64,000 nt of DNA, from NCBI RefSeq assembly GCF_030296555.1, contig NZ_AP027728.1:2914001-2978000 (forward strand), written 5' to 3'. Positions within the stretch are counted from its first letter, which is position 1. Each line of letters begins with the position of its first letter. This stretch comes from Microbacterium suwonense (GTDB taxonomy: Bacteria > Actinomycetota > Actinomycetes > Actinomycetales > Microbacteriaceae). The position numbers and the translations under genes were made by a program. Below, piece by piece: positions 10,375 to 19,214 of this stretch. Under the pieces are notes generated by a model. The model was not told where the DNA came from. It did no database searches and worked only from the letters and a program-made list of their open reading frames with translations.

Positions 10375-11278
10375 TGACGCAGACCCAGCTCATGGTCACG
10401 GGCGAGAAGCGGATGCGGCGCCTCTCCGACCCCGTTCCCCCGGCGGCCGTCGCGGAGCACGACGGGCAGGACGCGTGTTCGGCTACGCGGCGCTGATCGT
10501 CTTCGCCATCGGCCTGCTCGCCCCGTTCGCCTGGATGCTGCTGAGCTCGCTGAAGTCGTCGAACGAGGTGTTCTCGGCACCGATCGTCTGGTGGCCTGAG
10601 ACCTTCGTCTGGCAGAACTACGTCGACATCTGGGCCAAGTCCGGGATGATGGTCTGGATCCGCAACACCCTGCTGCTGGCCGTCGTGGTCACGTTCCTGC
10701 AGGTGCTCACCGGATCGTTCGCCGCCTACGGCTTCTCGCGGATGCGGTTCCCCGGCCGAGACGTGCTGTTCCTCGCGTACGTCGGCACGATCGCCGTGCC
10801 GTGGCAGTCGTACATGATCCCGCAGTTCATCCTGCTCTCGAACCTGAAGGTGTCCAACACCCTGTGGTCGATCATCCTGATCCAGGCCTTCGGCGCCTTC
10901 GGCGTGTTCCTCATGAAGCAGTATTACGAGACCATCCCGGAGGAGCTCAGCGAGGCGGCGCGGATCGACGGCCTCAGCGAGTACGGCATCTGGCGGCGCA
11001 TCATGGTGCCGCTGTCGGTGCCGGCCATCGCGAGCCTGGCGCTGCTGACCTTCGTGAACACCTGGAACGACTACCTGGGGCCGCTGATCTACCTGCGCAA
11101 TCCCGATCTGTGGACGATCCAGCTGGGGCTGAAGAGCTTCGTGTCCAACCTGTACGACACGAACTACGCGCTGCTGTTCGCGGGACTGTGCATCTCGGTC
11201 GTCCCGATCGCGATCATCTTCATGCTCGGCCAGAAGTACTTCGTCGAGGGCATCGCCACCAGTGGCATGAAGGGCTGA
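10374..11278 (+). CDS. ABC sugar permease (MalG type), with one frameshift near 10470
   Basis: Second permease. The coupled ATG at 10374 reads MTQTQLMVTGEKRMRRLSDP and then hits a stop at 10496. The membrane part VFGYAALIVFAIGLLAPFAW begins in another frame at 10475. One missing base in GGACGCGTG (for example GACCGCGTG) restores a single protein of about 301 residues. The docking loop EAARIDGLSEYGIWRRIMVP is intact. Because the rest is perfectly conserved, a sequence error is likelier than a broken gene; the alternative is internal initiation at 10475. Confidence 0.88.
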
Positions 11279-11281
11279 ACC

Positions 11282-11944
11282 ATGAAGCGCGTCACGCACG
11301 ACACCTGGGCGGCGATCCTGGGGATGCTGTACCTCGGGCTGATGGTGAACCTGCTCCTGCTCGTGACGGCATCACCGCTGGTGGTGCTGCTGATCACGAC
11401 CGATCCGATGCGCTCGTGGCCGCTGATCGCGGTGGTGGCGCCCCTTGCGGCGCCCGCGCTCACCGCGGCGTTCGGCACCTTCCGGGCGTACGGCGAGGGC
11501 GAGACGCAGGTGGTGCGCACGTTCCTGGCGGTGTGGCGCGACACGCTGCGCAAGGCGCTCGCACTGGGCGCGATCGTCGTGGGTGCGGCCGTCGTGCTGC
11601 TGGTCGATGTGCGCGCACTGTCGGACACGACCGCGTCGGTCGTGGTCGTGCCGGTGCTGCTGCTGCTCACGCTGCTCGTGGCGGCCACCGGGCTGCTGGG
11701 TGCCGTCGCGCTCGCCGAGGTGCCGGCTGCCCGCCTGCGCGATGTGCTCCGCGCCGGCCTGTACCTGGGTGTGCGGCGCTGGTACTTCCAGCTGCTGTCC
11801 TTCGCGGTGCTCGGCGTGCAGCTGGGCGTGTTCGCGAGCATGCCGGCGATCGCGATCGGACTCACCGCGGCCCCCGCGCTGTACGTGGCCTGGGCGAACG
11901 GCCGCTACTGCCTTCGCCCGGTGCTGGACGAAGCGCCGGCGTGA
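11282..11944 (+). CDS. DUF624 (YesL-like) membrane protein
   Basis: A 220-residue integral membrane protein with about five or six hydrophobic segments, matching DUF624/YesL: 'NLLLLVTASPLVVLL' near the N-terminus and 'PALTAAFGTFRAYGEGE' in the first loop are characteristic. Three bases separate it from the permease stop, so it belongs to the operon. YesL-family genes accompany ABC importers for plant-type polysaccharides in many Gram-positives; their biochemical role is not established. Confidence 0.85.
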   Translation: MKRVTHDTWAAILGMLYLGLMVNLLLLVTASPLVVLLITTDPMRSWPLIAVVAPLAAPALTAAFGTFRAYGEGETQVVRTFLAVWRDTLRKALALGAIVVGAAVVLLVDVRALSDTTASVVVVPVLLLLTLLVAATGLLGAVALAEVPAARLRDVLRAGLYLGVRRWYFQLLSFAVLGVQLGVFASMPAIAIGLTAAPALYVAWANGRYCLRPVLDEAPA

Positions 11945-11978
11945 GCGTGGTCTCTCAAGGGCGTGAGGAAACGGGCGG

Positions 11979-12995
11979 CTACGCGCTGCGGCCGAGGGAG
12001 GCGGAATCCATCGGGTGGAGCAGCGGGGCATCCGCGGCGTATGCGGCGAGCTCGTCCAGGGCGGAGTCGGTGAGCCTGCGCGTCTCCGTGCCCAGGGATC
12101 CCGCCAGGTGCGGCGTGATCGCGACGTTGGGCAGCTCGAGCAGCGGCGACGAGAGCGGCAGCGGCTCGGGGTCGGTCACATCCAGGATCGCGTCGATGCG
12201 CCCGGTGCGGCATTCCGCGAGCAGGGCGTCGTGGTCGAGCAGTGCACCACGGGCGGTGTTGATCACCGTTGCGCCGTCGGGAAGCGCCGCCAGCTCTGCG
12301 GCCGAGATCATGTGGTGCGTCGACGGCAGCGCCGGCGCGTGCAGCGAGAGCACGGCCACCCGGGGGAGCATCTCAGGCAGCGGCACGAGCTCCGCTCCCG
12401 CCGCGGCGACCTCCGCGGGGTCGGCGAAGGGGTCGGCGACCAGCACCCGCAGTCCGGAGAACGGGCGCAGCAGATCCACGACGCGCCGGCCGATGCGGGA
12501 GAAGCCCACCACGCCCACGGAGCGGTCCAGGTTGCCGATCGTATGCTGGCGCAGGTTGCCGCCCCAGTCCGCCTCGCCCAGTGAAGGGGTGCGCACCTGC
12601 ACCAGTGCGCGCTTGCCGGCCAGCAGGATGGCGGCGAGGGTGAACTCGGCCACCGGAACGGCGTTGGCGTCGGCGGCGGTGGTGATGCGGATGCCGCGCT
12701 CCCAGAACTCCGCCGAGACGAGGTGGCGGATGCTGCCGGCCGCGTGGAAGACCGCGCGCAGTCGCGGCATCCGATCCAGCAGCGGCGCGTCGAAGCGCGG
12801 CGCCCCCCACGACGTCACGAGCACCTCGGTCTCGGCGAGCAGGCCGTCCAGTGCCGGATCCGACAGGTCGGCGATGTGCATCGGCGTGCGCACATCCGCC
12901 AGGGCGGCGAACCTCGCGCGCCGGGCGTCGTCGAAGAGCAGCTCGAACGTCTCGGTCGACATGACCGCGTGTGCCCGGGGGCGGGATGGGGGCAT
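11979..12995 (-). CDS. D-2-hydroxyacid dehydrogenase family protein
   Basis: NAD(P)-dependent 2-hydroxyacid dehydrogenase of 338 residues. The coenzyme fold reads VGVVGFSRIGRRVVDLL, followed by INTARGALLDHDAL, DVTDPEPLP with the acidic residue of the catalytic relay, and ITPHLAGS with the catalytic His. Glyoxylate/hydroxypyruvate or phosphoglycerate-type substrates are possible; the ACT domain of biosynthetic SerA is absent. GAGGGAG upstream supports the ATG at 12995. It is divergent from the heparinase-type gene, suggesting shared control. No clear promoter motif is visible in the 139-base gap. Confidence 0.88.
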   Translation of the reverse strand: MPPSRPRAHAVMSTETFELLFDDARRARFAALADVRTPMHIADLSDPALDGLLAETEVLVTSWGAPRFDAPLLDRMPRLRAVFHAAGSIRHLVSAEFWERGIRITTAADANAVPVAEFTLAAILLAGKRALVQVRTPSLGEADWGGNLRQHTIGNLDRSVGVVGFSRIGRRVVDLLRPFSGLRVLVADPFADPAEVAAAGAELVPLPEMLPRVAVLSLHAPALPSTHHMISAAELAALPDGATVINTARGALLDHDALLAECRTGRIDAILDVTDPEPLPLSSPLLELPNVAITPHLAGSLGTETRRLTDSALDELAAYAADAPLLHPMDSASLGRSA

Positions 12996-13134
12996 GTGGT
13001 TCTCCCTCGAGGTTCGCGTGGCCGTCCCCTTGTGTGAGAGGGCACTCCCAGTGAAGACTGATCATCCATTCATACGCAACTGATTCGAAAGCAATAATTC
13101 TCACTCGAACATGAAGATTCAACCAGGAGGACGG

Positions 13135-14988
13135 ATGCTGATCCGCCGAGGCGCGCTGCTCGACCTCTGGTCGCACAGCGAAGCGGCCGACGACGCGATC
13201 CTCGCTGCGCCCGCATCGGACCGGGTGTTCTGGGACGGAGTCGATGAGCGCACCCGCCTGCTGATCATCGGCGAGGCCGATCGGCTGCGCGACGCCGCCT
13301 GGCCGCAGCCGCGTCTGCAGGACTGGAGCGCATACCCGCGCACGGGCGATCGCTCGGCGTACGAGCACGCCCTGTTCCTGCGCAACCGGCGCACGCGGCT
13401 GGCGGTTCTCGCCGCCGCCATCGAGCCGACCGAGGAACGACTGCTCGAGGCCGCAGACGGCCTCTGGCTGAAGGTCGAGCAGTCCACCTGGTGCTGGCCC
13501 GCGCACGACGACGTGTTCTCGCGGGGGCTGCGGGTGCCCGATCCCCGGCATCCGTTCGTCGATCTCGGCGCCGGAGAGGACGTCGCCCTGCTCGCCTGGT
13601 CGACTCTGCTGATCGGCACGGAACTGGAACAGCACGCTCCCGGGCTGCGCGAGCGGCTGGGGCATGAGGCGCGCACGTGCGTGCTGGAGCCGTTCGTCGA
13701 ACGCGCCTGGCACTGGGAGGGCGACGAGGGGCACGTGCACAACTGGGCGCCGTGGATCCACGGGAACCTGCTGGTGGCAGCCGTCGCGTTCGCCGCGCCG
13801 CCGCTGCGCGCGCGGGTGATGGACCGCTGTGTGGACGGTCTGGATCGCTATCTGGCCCAGCTCCCCGCCGACGGCGCCATCGACGAGGGCTTCGGCTACT
13901 GGTGGCAGGGTGCGGGCCGGGCATTCGACGCGCTGGCGGTGCTGGACACACTCACCGACGGGTCAGTCGCCGCCGAGACGCGCGACGGTGCGCTGGCCCC
14001 GCTCGCGGAGCTGGCGAGATTCCCGCAGCGGATGCAGGTCGGGCCGGGCTGGTTCGCCAGCTTCTCGGATGCCGAAGCCCGCGCCGACGAGGGCACACCC
14101 TGGCATGTGCTGCACCGTGCGGCGATGCTGTGCGGACTGCCGGAGGTCGCGGAGTTCGCCCTGGCAGAGCGCGCCGGACGGGAGGAGCCGTCGCTGTGCG
14201 GACTGGACGAGGGCGTGCACGCGGGCCTCGGCCGCATGCTCGCGGAGATCTCCGATCTGAGCTCCGGCGTCGTGCCAGCGCAGCATCCGGCATCCGCTCC
14301 GCCTGCGGCGCAGCCGCGCGCGAAGGACGGCGTCTTTCTCGCCTCGATCGGCGTCGGCATCCGTGAGCGGGCGGGCCTGACCGTCGTCGTCAAGAGCGGG
14401 CACAACGGCGAGAACCACAATCACAACGACCTCGGCTCCATCGCCGTCGCCGTCGACGGCATCCCGTTGCTGCCCGACCTGGGGCGTGCGACCTACCGGG
14501 CCGAGACCTTCTCAGACCGGCGCTACGAGCTGTGGAACATGCGCTCGGACTGGCACAGCACGCCGCTTCCGCGTGGCGCGGCGCAGCTGCCCGGAGCGCA
14601 GTGGCGGGCCGGCGCCGCCGTCATCGACGACGGATGGCGCCTGGACCTGACTGAGTCGTACCCCGGACGGGAGCGCTGGATCCGCACCGTGCGCGTGACG
14701 GATGCCGGGATCAGCGTGCGCGATGAGAGCGAGGTCCTCGCCGATCCGGCGACGCGGATCGTCGTGGTGTGCGCGGGAGCGCCGGAGCGGGCGGGCGACG
14801 GCGTGCGCGTGCCGGGCCGAGCTGGGGCCCGCGATCTGCTGCTGAACTTCGAGGCCGCTGACGTGCAGTTCGAGACCGTGGAGGTCGACGACCCGTACCT
14901 GCGGCGGTCGTGGGGAGAGCGGGTGACCCGGATGCTGTTCGCACCGGCATCCGCACGGATGTGGGAGATGAGGGGAGAGGCACGATGA
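13135..14988 (+). CDS. heparinase II/III family protein
   Basis: A 617-residue protein with an N-terminal alpha-helical toroid (to about residue 380) and a C-terminal beta-sandwich domain beginning near HNGENHNHNDLGSIAVAVDG, the hallmark of heparinase II/III-type lyases and alginate-lyase relatives. These cleave uronic acid-containing polysaccharides by beta-elimination. No signal peptide is seen, so an intracellular oligosaccharide lyase is more likely than a secreted enzyme. The ATG at 13135 is chosen over one at 13111 because AGGAGG lies five bases before it. It overlaps the next gene by four bases. Confidence 0.85.
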   Translation: MLIRRGALLDLWSHSEAADDAILAAPASDRVFWDGVDERTRLLIIGEADRLRDAAWPQPRLQDWSAYPRTGDRSAYEHALFLRNRRTRLAVLAAAIEPTEERLLEAADGLWLKVEQSTWCWPAHDDVFSRGLRVPDPRHPFVDLGAGEDVALLAWSTLLIGTELEQHAPGLRERLGHEARTCVLEPFVERAWHWEGDEGHVHNWAPWIHGNLLVAAVAFAAPPLRARVMDRCVDGLDRYLAQLPADGAIDEGFGYWWQGAGRAFDALAVLDTLTDGSVAAETRDGALAPLAELARFPQRMQVGPGWFASFSDAEARADEGTPWHVLHRAAMLCGLPEVAEFALAERAGREEPSLCGLDEGVHAGLGRMLAEISDLSSGVVPAQHPASAPPAAQPRAKDGVFLASIGVGIRERAGLTVVVKSGHNGENHNHNDLGSIAVAVDGIPLLPDLGRATYRAETFSDRRYELWNMRSDWHSTPLPRGAAQLPGAQWRAGAAVIDDGWRLDLTESYPGRERWIRTVRVTDAGISVRDESEVLADPATRIVVVCAGAPERAGDGVRVPGRAGARDLLLNFEAADVQFETVEVDDPYLRRSWGERVTRMLFAPASARMWEMRGEAR

Positions 14989-16085
14989 CGGAGTCGGAGT
15001 CGCGGCCGGTGTTCGGGATCGCCCGGCGCGAGCGCATCATGGACGAGCTGCGGGTGGCCGGAGCAGTGCGCGTGGCTGACCTGGCCCGGGAGTTCGGGGT
15101 GTCGGAGCTGACCATCCGGCGCGACATCGGTGAGCTCGCCGATCGCGGTCTGGTGACCCGCGTGCACGGCGGCGCGACGCTGCGCAGTCGGCTCGACACG
15201 ACGGTCGCGCCCCGTGCGTCGGCGGCCGGGCCGCGTTACCGGGTGGGGATGGTGGTGCCGTCGCTGAACTACTACTGGCCGCAGATCGTGATCGGCGCGC
15301 GCGCCTCGGCCACCGAGCTCGGCGTGCAGCTCGTGCTGCGCGGCGCGAGCTACGAGGCGGCCGATCAGCGCCGCCAGATCAGCTCGATGGTCGATTCCGG
15401 CGGCTTCCACGGCCTGATCGTCGCGCCCGAGAACCAGGGCCCGGACGGGCACGCCCTGCTCAGCTGGCTGGAGCAGCTGCCCGTGCCCGTGGTGCTCGTC
15501 GAGCGCCAGGCCCCGGCATCCCTCGGCCTCACCCGGCTGGAGTGGGTCAGCAGCGACCACGTGTACGGCGGCTATCTGGCCGCAGCGCACCTGGCGGCGC
15601 TGGGGCACCGGTCGGTGGGCATCCTCACGTCCGAGCGTTCGCCGACATCCTGGCAGCTGCGCCGGGGATGGGCGAAGGCCGTCGACGAACTGGGGCTGCA
15701 CGAGACACTCGATCTGAATGCGGCGCTCGATCACATGGAGGGTCCCGAGCGCACCGTGCTGGTGGAGTCGATGCTCGACCGGCTGCGTGAGACCGACACG
15801 ACGGCCATGCTGATCCACTCCGACCCACAGGCGCTGCTCGTGCAGCAGAACGCGCTCGATCGGGGCTGGTCGCTGCCCGAGGATCTGTCGCTGATCGCCT
15901 ACGACGACGAGGTCGCCGAGAACGGCGCCCCGCCGATCACCGCGCTGCGCCCGCCCAAGCAGCATGTCGGCCGGCGTGCCGTCGAGGTGATGCTGGCACG
16001 GCTGGCCGAGGGGCCGTCGCGCCCGGTGGAGCGCGTGCAGGTGATCCCGGTGCTGCATCCGCGGGAGTCGACCGCCGCGGTGTGA
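14985..16085 (+). CDS. regulator with DeoR-type HTH and LacI-type sensor domain
   Basis: A 366-residue hybrid transcription factor. Residues 10-65 form a DeoR winged helix (RRERIMDELRVAGAVRVADL then FGVSELTIRRDIGELADRGL and VHGGA). After a short linker, residues 80-360 are a LacI/periplasmic-binding-like effector domain ('YRVGMVVPSLNYYWPQIV', 'AAHLAALGHRSVGILT'). The ATG overlaps the heparinase stop (ATGA), so the two are coupled and it probably senses a breakdown product of that enzyme. Its operators are not identified. Confidence 0.88.
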   Translation: MTESESRPVFGIARRERIMDELRVAGAVRVADLAREFGVSELTIRRDIGELADRGLVTRVHGGATLRSRLDTTVAPRASAAGPRYRVGMVVPSLNYYWPQIVIGARASATELGVQLVLRGASYEAADQRRQISSMVDSGGFHGLIVAPENQGPDGHALLSWLEQLPVPVVLVERQAPASLGLTRLEWVSSDHVYGGYLAAAHLAALGHRSVGILTSERSPTSWQLRRGWAKAVDELGLHETLDLNAALDHMEGPERTVLVESMLDRLRETDTTAMLIHSDPQALLVQQNALDRGWSLPEDLSLIAYDDEVAENGAPPITALRPPKQHVGRRAVEVMLARLAEGPSRPVERVQVIPVLHPRESTAAV

Positions 16086-16148
16086 TCGGGTGCCCGGTGC
16101 GGGAAGGAATCGGGCGCCCTGTGCGGGAATAGTTGATCGAGGGCAATG

Positions 16149-16192
16149 GTTGAGGAACATCAACTAATCGTGTATCGTTGACGAAGATCAAC
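16149..16192 (+). promoter_or_regulatory. promoter with two tandem MarR-type operators
   Basis: Two inverted repeats of the same form, GTTGA-GGAACA-TCAAC (16149-16164) and GTTGA-CGAAGA-TCAAC (16177-16192), lie 28 bases apart. The first overlaps a possible -35 (TTGAGG, 16150) and the second overlaps the predicted start site after TATCGT (16173-16178, spacer 17). This is the expected layout for repression of the exporter by the MarR encoded just after it. Confidence 0.7.
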
Positions 16193-16220
16193 CATCTCTC
16201 TGTTCAGGAGCATTCCCCTT

Positions 16221-17930
16221 TTGACTTCCATCGCACCATCCTCGACCGACGCCGTGCGCTCGGCCCGCGAGGTCTTCACCGCGATCTCCGGCCTCATCGT
16301 CGGCATGTTCGTCGCCGTGCTCTCCGGCACGGTCGTCTCGACGTCGCTGCCCGTCATCATCGCCGACCTCGGCGGAACCCAGGCGCAGTACACCTGGGTC
16401 ATCACCGCGAGCCTGCTGGCGACCGCGGTCACCACCCCGATCTGGGGCAAGCTGGCCGACCTCGTCGACCGCAAGGTGCTCGTGCAGCTCTCGCTGGTGC
16501 TGTTCACCGCCGGCACCGTGATCGCCGGATTCTCCACCGACACCAACATGCTCATCGCCGTGCGCGTCATCCAGGGTGTCGGCGTCGGCGGCCTGATGTC
16601 GCTGGTCATGGTCGCGGTCGCCCTGATCATCTCCCCGCGCGAGCGCGGCAAGTACATGGGCGTCGTCGGCGGCATCATGGCCCTCGCAACGATCGGTGGC
16701 CCGCTGCTGGGCGGCTTCATCACCGACGTCTGGGGCTGGCGCGCCAACTTCTTCGTCGGCGTCCCCTTCGCCGTGATCGCCCTCATCCTGCTGCAGGTCA
16801 CCTTGCACCTGCCCAAGCCGCAGAACGTCAAGGTCTCGATCGACTACCTCGGCATCGTGCTGCTCATGGTCGGCGTCTCCGGGCTGCTGATCTGGGTGTC
16901 GATGGGCGGCTCGCAGTTCGACTGGAACTCGGTCACCAGCTACGCGCTCGCGATCGGATCCGGCATCGCCATCATCGCCTTCGTGATCGTCGAGATCGTC
17001 GTGAAAGAGCCGATCATCCCGATGTCACTGTTCCGCAACCGCACGTTCACGCTGTCGGTGGTCGCCTCCATCGCGATCGGCGTCTCGATGTTCGCCACCG
17101 CGGTGTTCCTGGCCCAGTACTTCCAGCTGGCCCGCGGCGCCACACCCACCGAGTCCGGTCTGATGACGATCCCGATGATCGTCGGGCAGATGGGCGCCTC
17201 GATCATCATCGGGCAGCTGGTCAGCCGCTTCGGCAAGTGGAAGGGCTGGATGCTGCTGGGCTCCGCGCTCGCCCTGGTGGGCGTCAGCTTGATGTCGACG
17301 CTGCGCTACGACACCCCGTTCGTCCTCGTCGCGACGTACATGTTCGTCCTCGGCGCAGGACTCGGCATGGTCATGCAGAACCTCACCCTCATCGTGCAGA
17401 ACGACACCCCGCCGCAGCAGCTGGGTGCCGCCTCGTCGGGCGTGAACTTCTTCCGCACCATCGCCGGCACGATCGGCGTGACGATCATGGGCTCCATCCT
17501 CGCGACCAACGTCGCCACCTACATCAAGGACGGGCTCGGGAAGTTCGTGCCCAGCTCCGCCGATGAGGTCGAAGCGCTCAAGCACCTCGCCTCCGGCAAC
17601 GTGCCGAGCGTGGGCGACCTGCCGCACAGCATCCGCACCGTTGTGGAGTCCGCCTACGGCCACGGCGTCGCCGATGCCTTCATGGTCGCCATCCCGCTGG
17701 CCGTGATCGGGGTGCTCGCGATCGCGTTCATCCGCAACAAGCCGCTGTCGACGAAGAACTCCGCCGAGCAGCTGCGTGAGCAGGCCGAGGAATCCGCGAT
17801 CGACGTCGCCGGCGCCGAGGTCGGGGCCACGACGGGCAGCGTGCGTGTCGTGGATGGGGCGGCAGCAGCGCACGCCGGTTCGGTGATGCTGCTCGAGCGT
17901 GAGGAGCCGGAGTCGGAGCAGGAACGCTGA
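16221..17930 (+). CDS. MFS multidrug exporter (EmrB/QacA type, 14 segments)
   Basis: Drug:proton antiporter of 569 residues in the DHA2 group, with about fourteen membrane segments. Visible motifs include GTVVSTSLPVIIADLGGT in segment 1, 'WGKLADLVDRKVL' in loop 2-3, and 'GVGVGGLMSL' in segment 4. The C-terminal 70 residues are hydrophilic. The start is the TTG at 16221, with AGGAG ten bases upstream; no better start exists in frame. It is followed by marR after one base, and tandem operators precede it, a standard self-regulated efflux unit. Confidence 0.93.
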   Translation: MTSIAPSSTDAVRSAREVFTAISGLIVGMFVAVLSGTVVSTSLPVIIADLGGTQAQYTWVITASLLATAVTTPIWGKLADLVDRKVLVQLSLVLFTAGTVIAGFSTDTNMLIAVRVIQGVGVGGLMSLVMVAVALIISPRERGKYMGVVGGIMALATIGGPLLGGFITDVWGWRANFFVGVPFAVIALILLQVTLHLPKPQNVKVSIDYLGIVLLMVGVSGLLIWVSMGGSQFDWNSVTSYALAIGSGIAIIAFVIVEIVVKEPIIPMSLFRNRTFTLSVVASIAIGVSMFATAVFLAQYFQLARGATPTESGLMTIPMIVGQMGASIIIGQLVSRFGKWKGWMLLGSALALVGVSLMSTLRYDTPFVLVATYMFVLGAGLGMVMQNLTLIVQNDTPPQQLGAASSGVNFFRTIAGTIGVTIMGSILATNVATYIKDGLGKFVPSSADEVEALKHLASGNVPSVGDLPHSIRTVVESAYGHGVADAFMVAIPLAVIGVLAIAFIRNKPLSTKNSAEQLREQAEESAIDVAGAEVGATTGSVRVVDGAAAAHAGSVMLLEREEPESEQER

Positions 17931-17931
17931 C

Positions 17932-18369
17932 ATGGTGTCCGAGACCGCCGACGACGTGCTCGCGGACTTCCAGGGGCATCTGAACCTGATCTTCGCGCGC
18001 GCCCGGACGCTGTGGAAGGAGTCCGCACTGCGGGTGCATCCCGACCTGCAGCCTTCTGGCTACAAGCTGCTGGCGTACATCGCCCGCACCGGCGACGCGA
18101 ACGCGCATCGGTTGGCCGAGTTGTTCGAGATGGACAAGTCGCTGGTGAGCAGGCAGATCCGGATGCTGGAGGATGCCGGCCTTCTGCAGTCGCGTCCCGA
18201 TGAACGCGACGGGCGTATGCGCGTGCTCACCTCGACGCCGGCGGCCGACCAGGTGCTCGCCGAGCTGCGTGCCGAGAACGCCGAGCGGATGCGATCCGTG
18301 CTCGCTGAACTGACACCCGAAGAGGTGGCGGCCGCGTCGAAGGCCTTCCGGCTGCTCGCCGAGATCTGA
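17932..18369 (+). CDS. MarR-family regulator 1
   Basis: A 145-residue winged-helix protein. The recognition region is ANAHRLAELFEMDKSLVSRQ followed by 'MLEDAGLLQSRPDERDGRMRVL', the wing typical of MarR. It lies one base after the exporter stop, so both are co-transcribed, and it most likely binds the two GTTGA-N6-TCAAC sites upstream of the exporter and is released by a drug-like ligand (inference from gene order). Confidence 0.92.
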   Translation: MVSETADDVLADFQGHLNLIFARARTLWKESALRVHPDLQPSGYKLLAYIARTGDANAHRLAELFEMDKSLVSRQIRMLEDAGLLQSRPDERDGRMRVLTSTPAADQVLAELRAENAERMRSVLAELTPEEVAAASKAFRLLAEI

Positions 18370-18441
18370 CGTCCGTGGTGTCGGGCCTCGACGGCACGGC
18401 CCTGACGCTCACAGCGCCGGCTCCCGGCATCCGCTGCGCGT

Positions 18442-18470
18442 GCCCCCGGCTCCCGATCGGAGCCGGGGGC
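18442..18470 (+). terminator. hairpin terminator after marR 1
   Basis: Perfect 12-base stem GCCCCCGGCTCC/GGAGCCGGGGGC with loop CGATC, followed by TTCG rather than a T run. It ends the exporter-marR unit, eight bases before the -10 of the next gene. Confidence 0.75.
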
Positions 18471-18477
18471 TTCGCCG

Positions 18478-18483
18478 TAAACT
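18478..18483 (+). promoter_or_regulatory. -10 element of marR 2
   Basis: TAAACT is followed by seven bases and the ATG at 18491, implying a leaderless or nearly leaderless transcript. No Shine-Dalgarno sequence is present. Confidence 0.45.
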
Positions 18484-18490
18484 GACGCCT

Positions 18491-18988
18491 ATGAGCACCC
18501 AGCCGGATGATACCGCCGCGCCTTCCGGGGCCGGCGAGTCGGCCGCGGCCGGGGCGGGCGCCGTGCGCCGCGACGAGGCCGTCATCCGGGTGGAGCGGGA
18601 GTTCGGGCGGCTGTTCGCCCGCATCCGGATCGGCTGGCGGGAGGCGGCGGCGACGGTGCATCCCGAGCTGCCGGCGCTGGGGTATCAGGTGCTCGTCTCG
18701 GTCATCAGCGAAGAGGCGACCACCGCGGGGAAGATCATCGAGCGCCTGCAGGTGGACAAGTCAGTCGTCAGCAGGCACGTGCGCCAGCTGACCGAGCTCG
18801 GGCTGGTCGACAGCATCCGCGATCCCGACGATCGGCGTGCGCGCAAGCTGGTCGCCACCGATCTCGCGAAGGAGCGCGTCGCGATCGCGCGCGCCAACTA
18901 CGAGGGCCGCATCGGCGAGCGGCTGCGCACCTGGTCGGCCGACGACCTCGATCACTTCGCCGACCTGCTGCACGCCCTCGGGGGCTGA
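18491..18988 (+). CDS. MarR-family regulator 2
   Basis: A 165-residue winged-helix protein paralogous to the preceding gene: 'GKIIERLQVDKSVVSRHVRQ' and 'LGLVDSIRDPDDRRARKLVA'. It differs by a 35-residue N-terminal tail rich in Ala, Gly and Glu. It follows a terminator and has its own -10, so it is a separate unit. Its target is unknown; regulation of the neighbouring exporter jointly with MarR 1 is possible. Confidence 0.9.
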   Translation: MSTQPDDTAAPSGAGESAAAGAGAVRRDEAVIRVEREFGRLFARIRIGWREAAATVHPELPALGYQVLVSVISEEATTAGKIIERLQVDKSVVSRHVRQLTELGLVDSIRDPDDRRARKLVATDLAKERVAIARANYEGRIGERLRTWSADDLDHFADLLHALGG

Positions 18989-19000
18989 CCCTCCTCAGAA

Positions 19001-19067
19001 CCCGTCTATTTGGCGCCCATGCACGCGACACGCCGGTGAAGGTGTGCACGAGCGCCAAATAGACGGG
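19001..19067. repeat. 67-base palindromic element, copy 2
   Basis: CCCGTCTATTTGGCGC and GCGCCAAATAGACGGG form perfect outer arms. Read on the minus strand, it aligns along its whole length with the element at 3735-3801, including the loop core CGGCGTGTCG, so the two are opposite-facing copies. It begins 12 bases after the marR 2 stop. Confidence 0.87.
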
Positions 19068-19106
19068 GTTGCGGGACGGGGTTGCGGGGCGGGGTTGCGG
19101 GGCGGG
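19068..19106 (+). repeat. 13-base tandem repeat, three units
   Basis: GTTGCGGGACGGG followed by two exact GTTGCGGGGCGGG units directly abut the palindromic element. Slippage-prone, non-coding, with no evident function. Confidence 0.85.
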
Positions 19107-19120
19107 CTCGGGGTTGGTGC

Positions 19121-19167
19121 TTGCGCTGGCGTCAACGGCTGGCTACGCTGTGGGAAAGCGCTTACCG
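19121..19167 (+). promoter_or_regulatory. promoter and LacI-type operator of the DUF993 operon
   Basis: TTGCGC (19121-19126), 17 bases, TACGCT (19144-19149). The predicted start near 19156 falls inside GGGAAAGCGCTTACC (19152-19166), whose core AAGCGCTT (19156-19163) is a classic LacI-family operator palindrome. The LacI gene at 23426, in the same gene group, is the likely ligand-dependent repressor. Confidence 0.68.
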
Positions 19168-19214
19168 ACATCGCCGGGGCGCGACAGACTCCCGAACGAC
19201 AGAACGGAACCACC

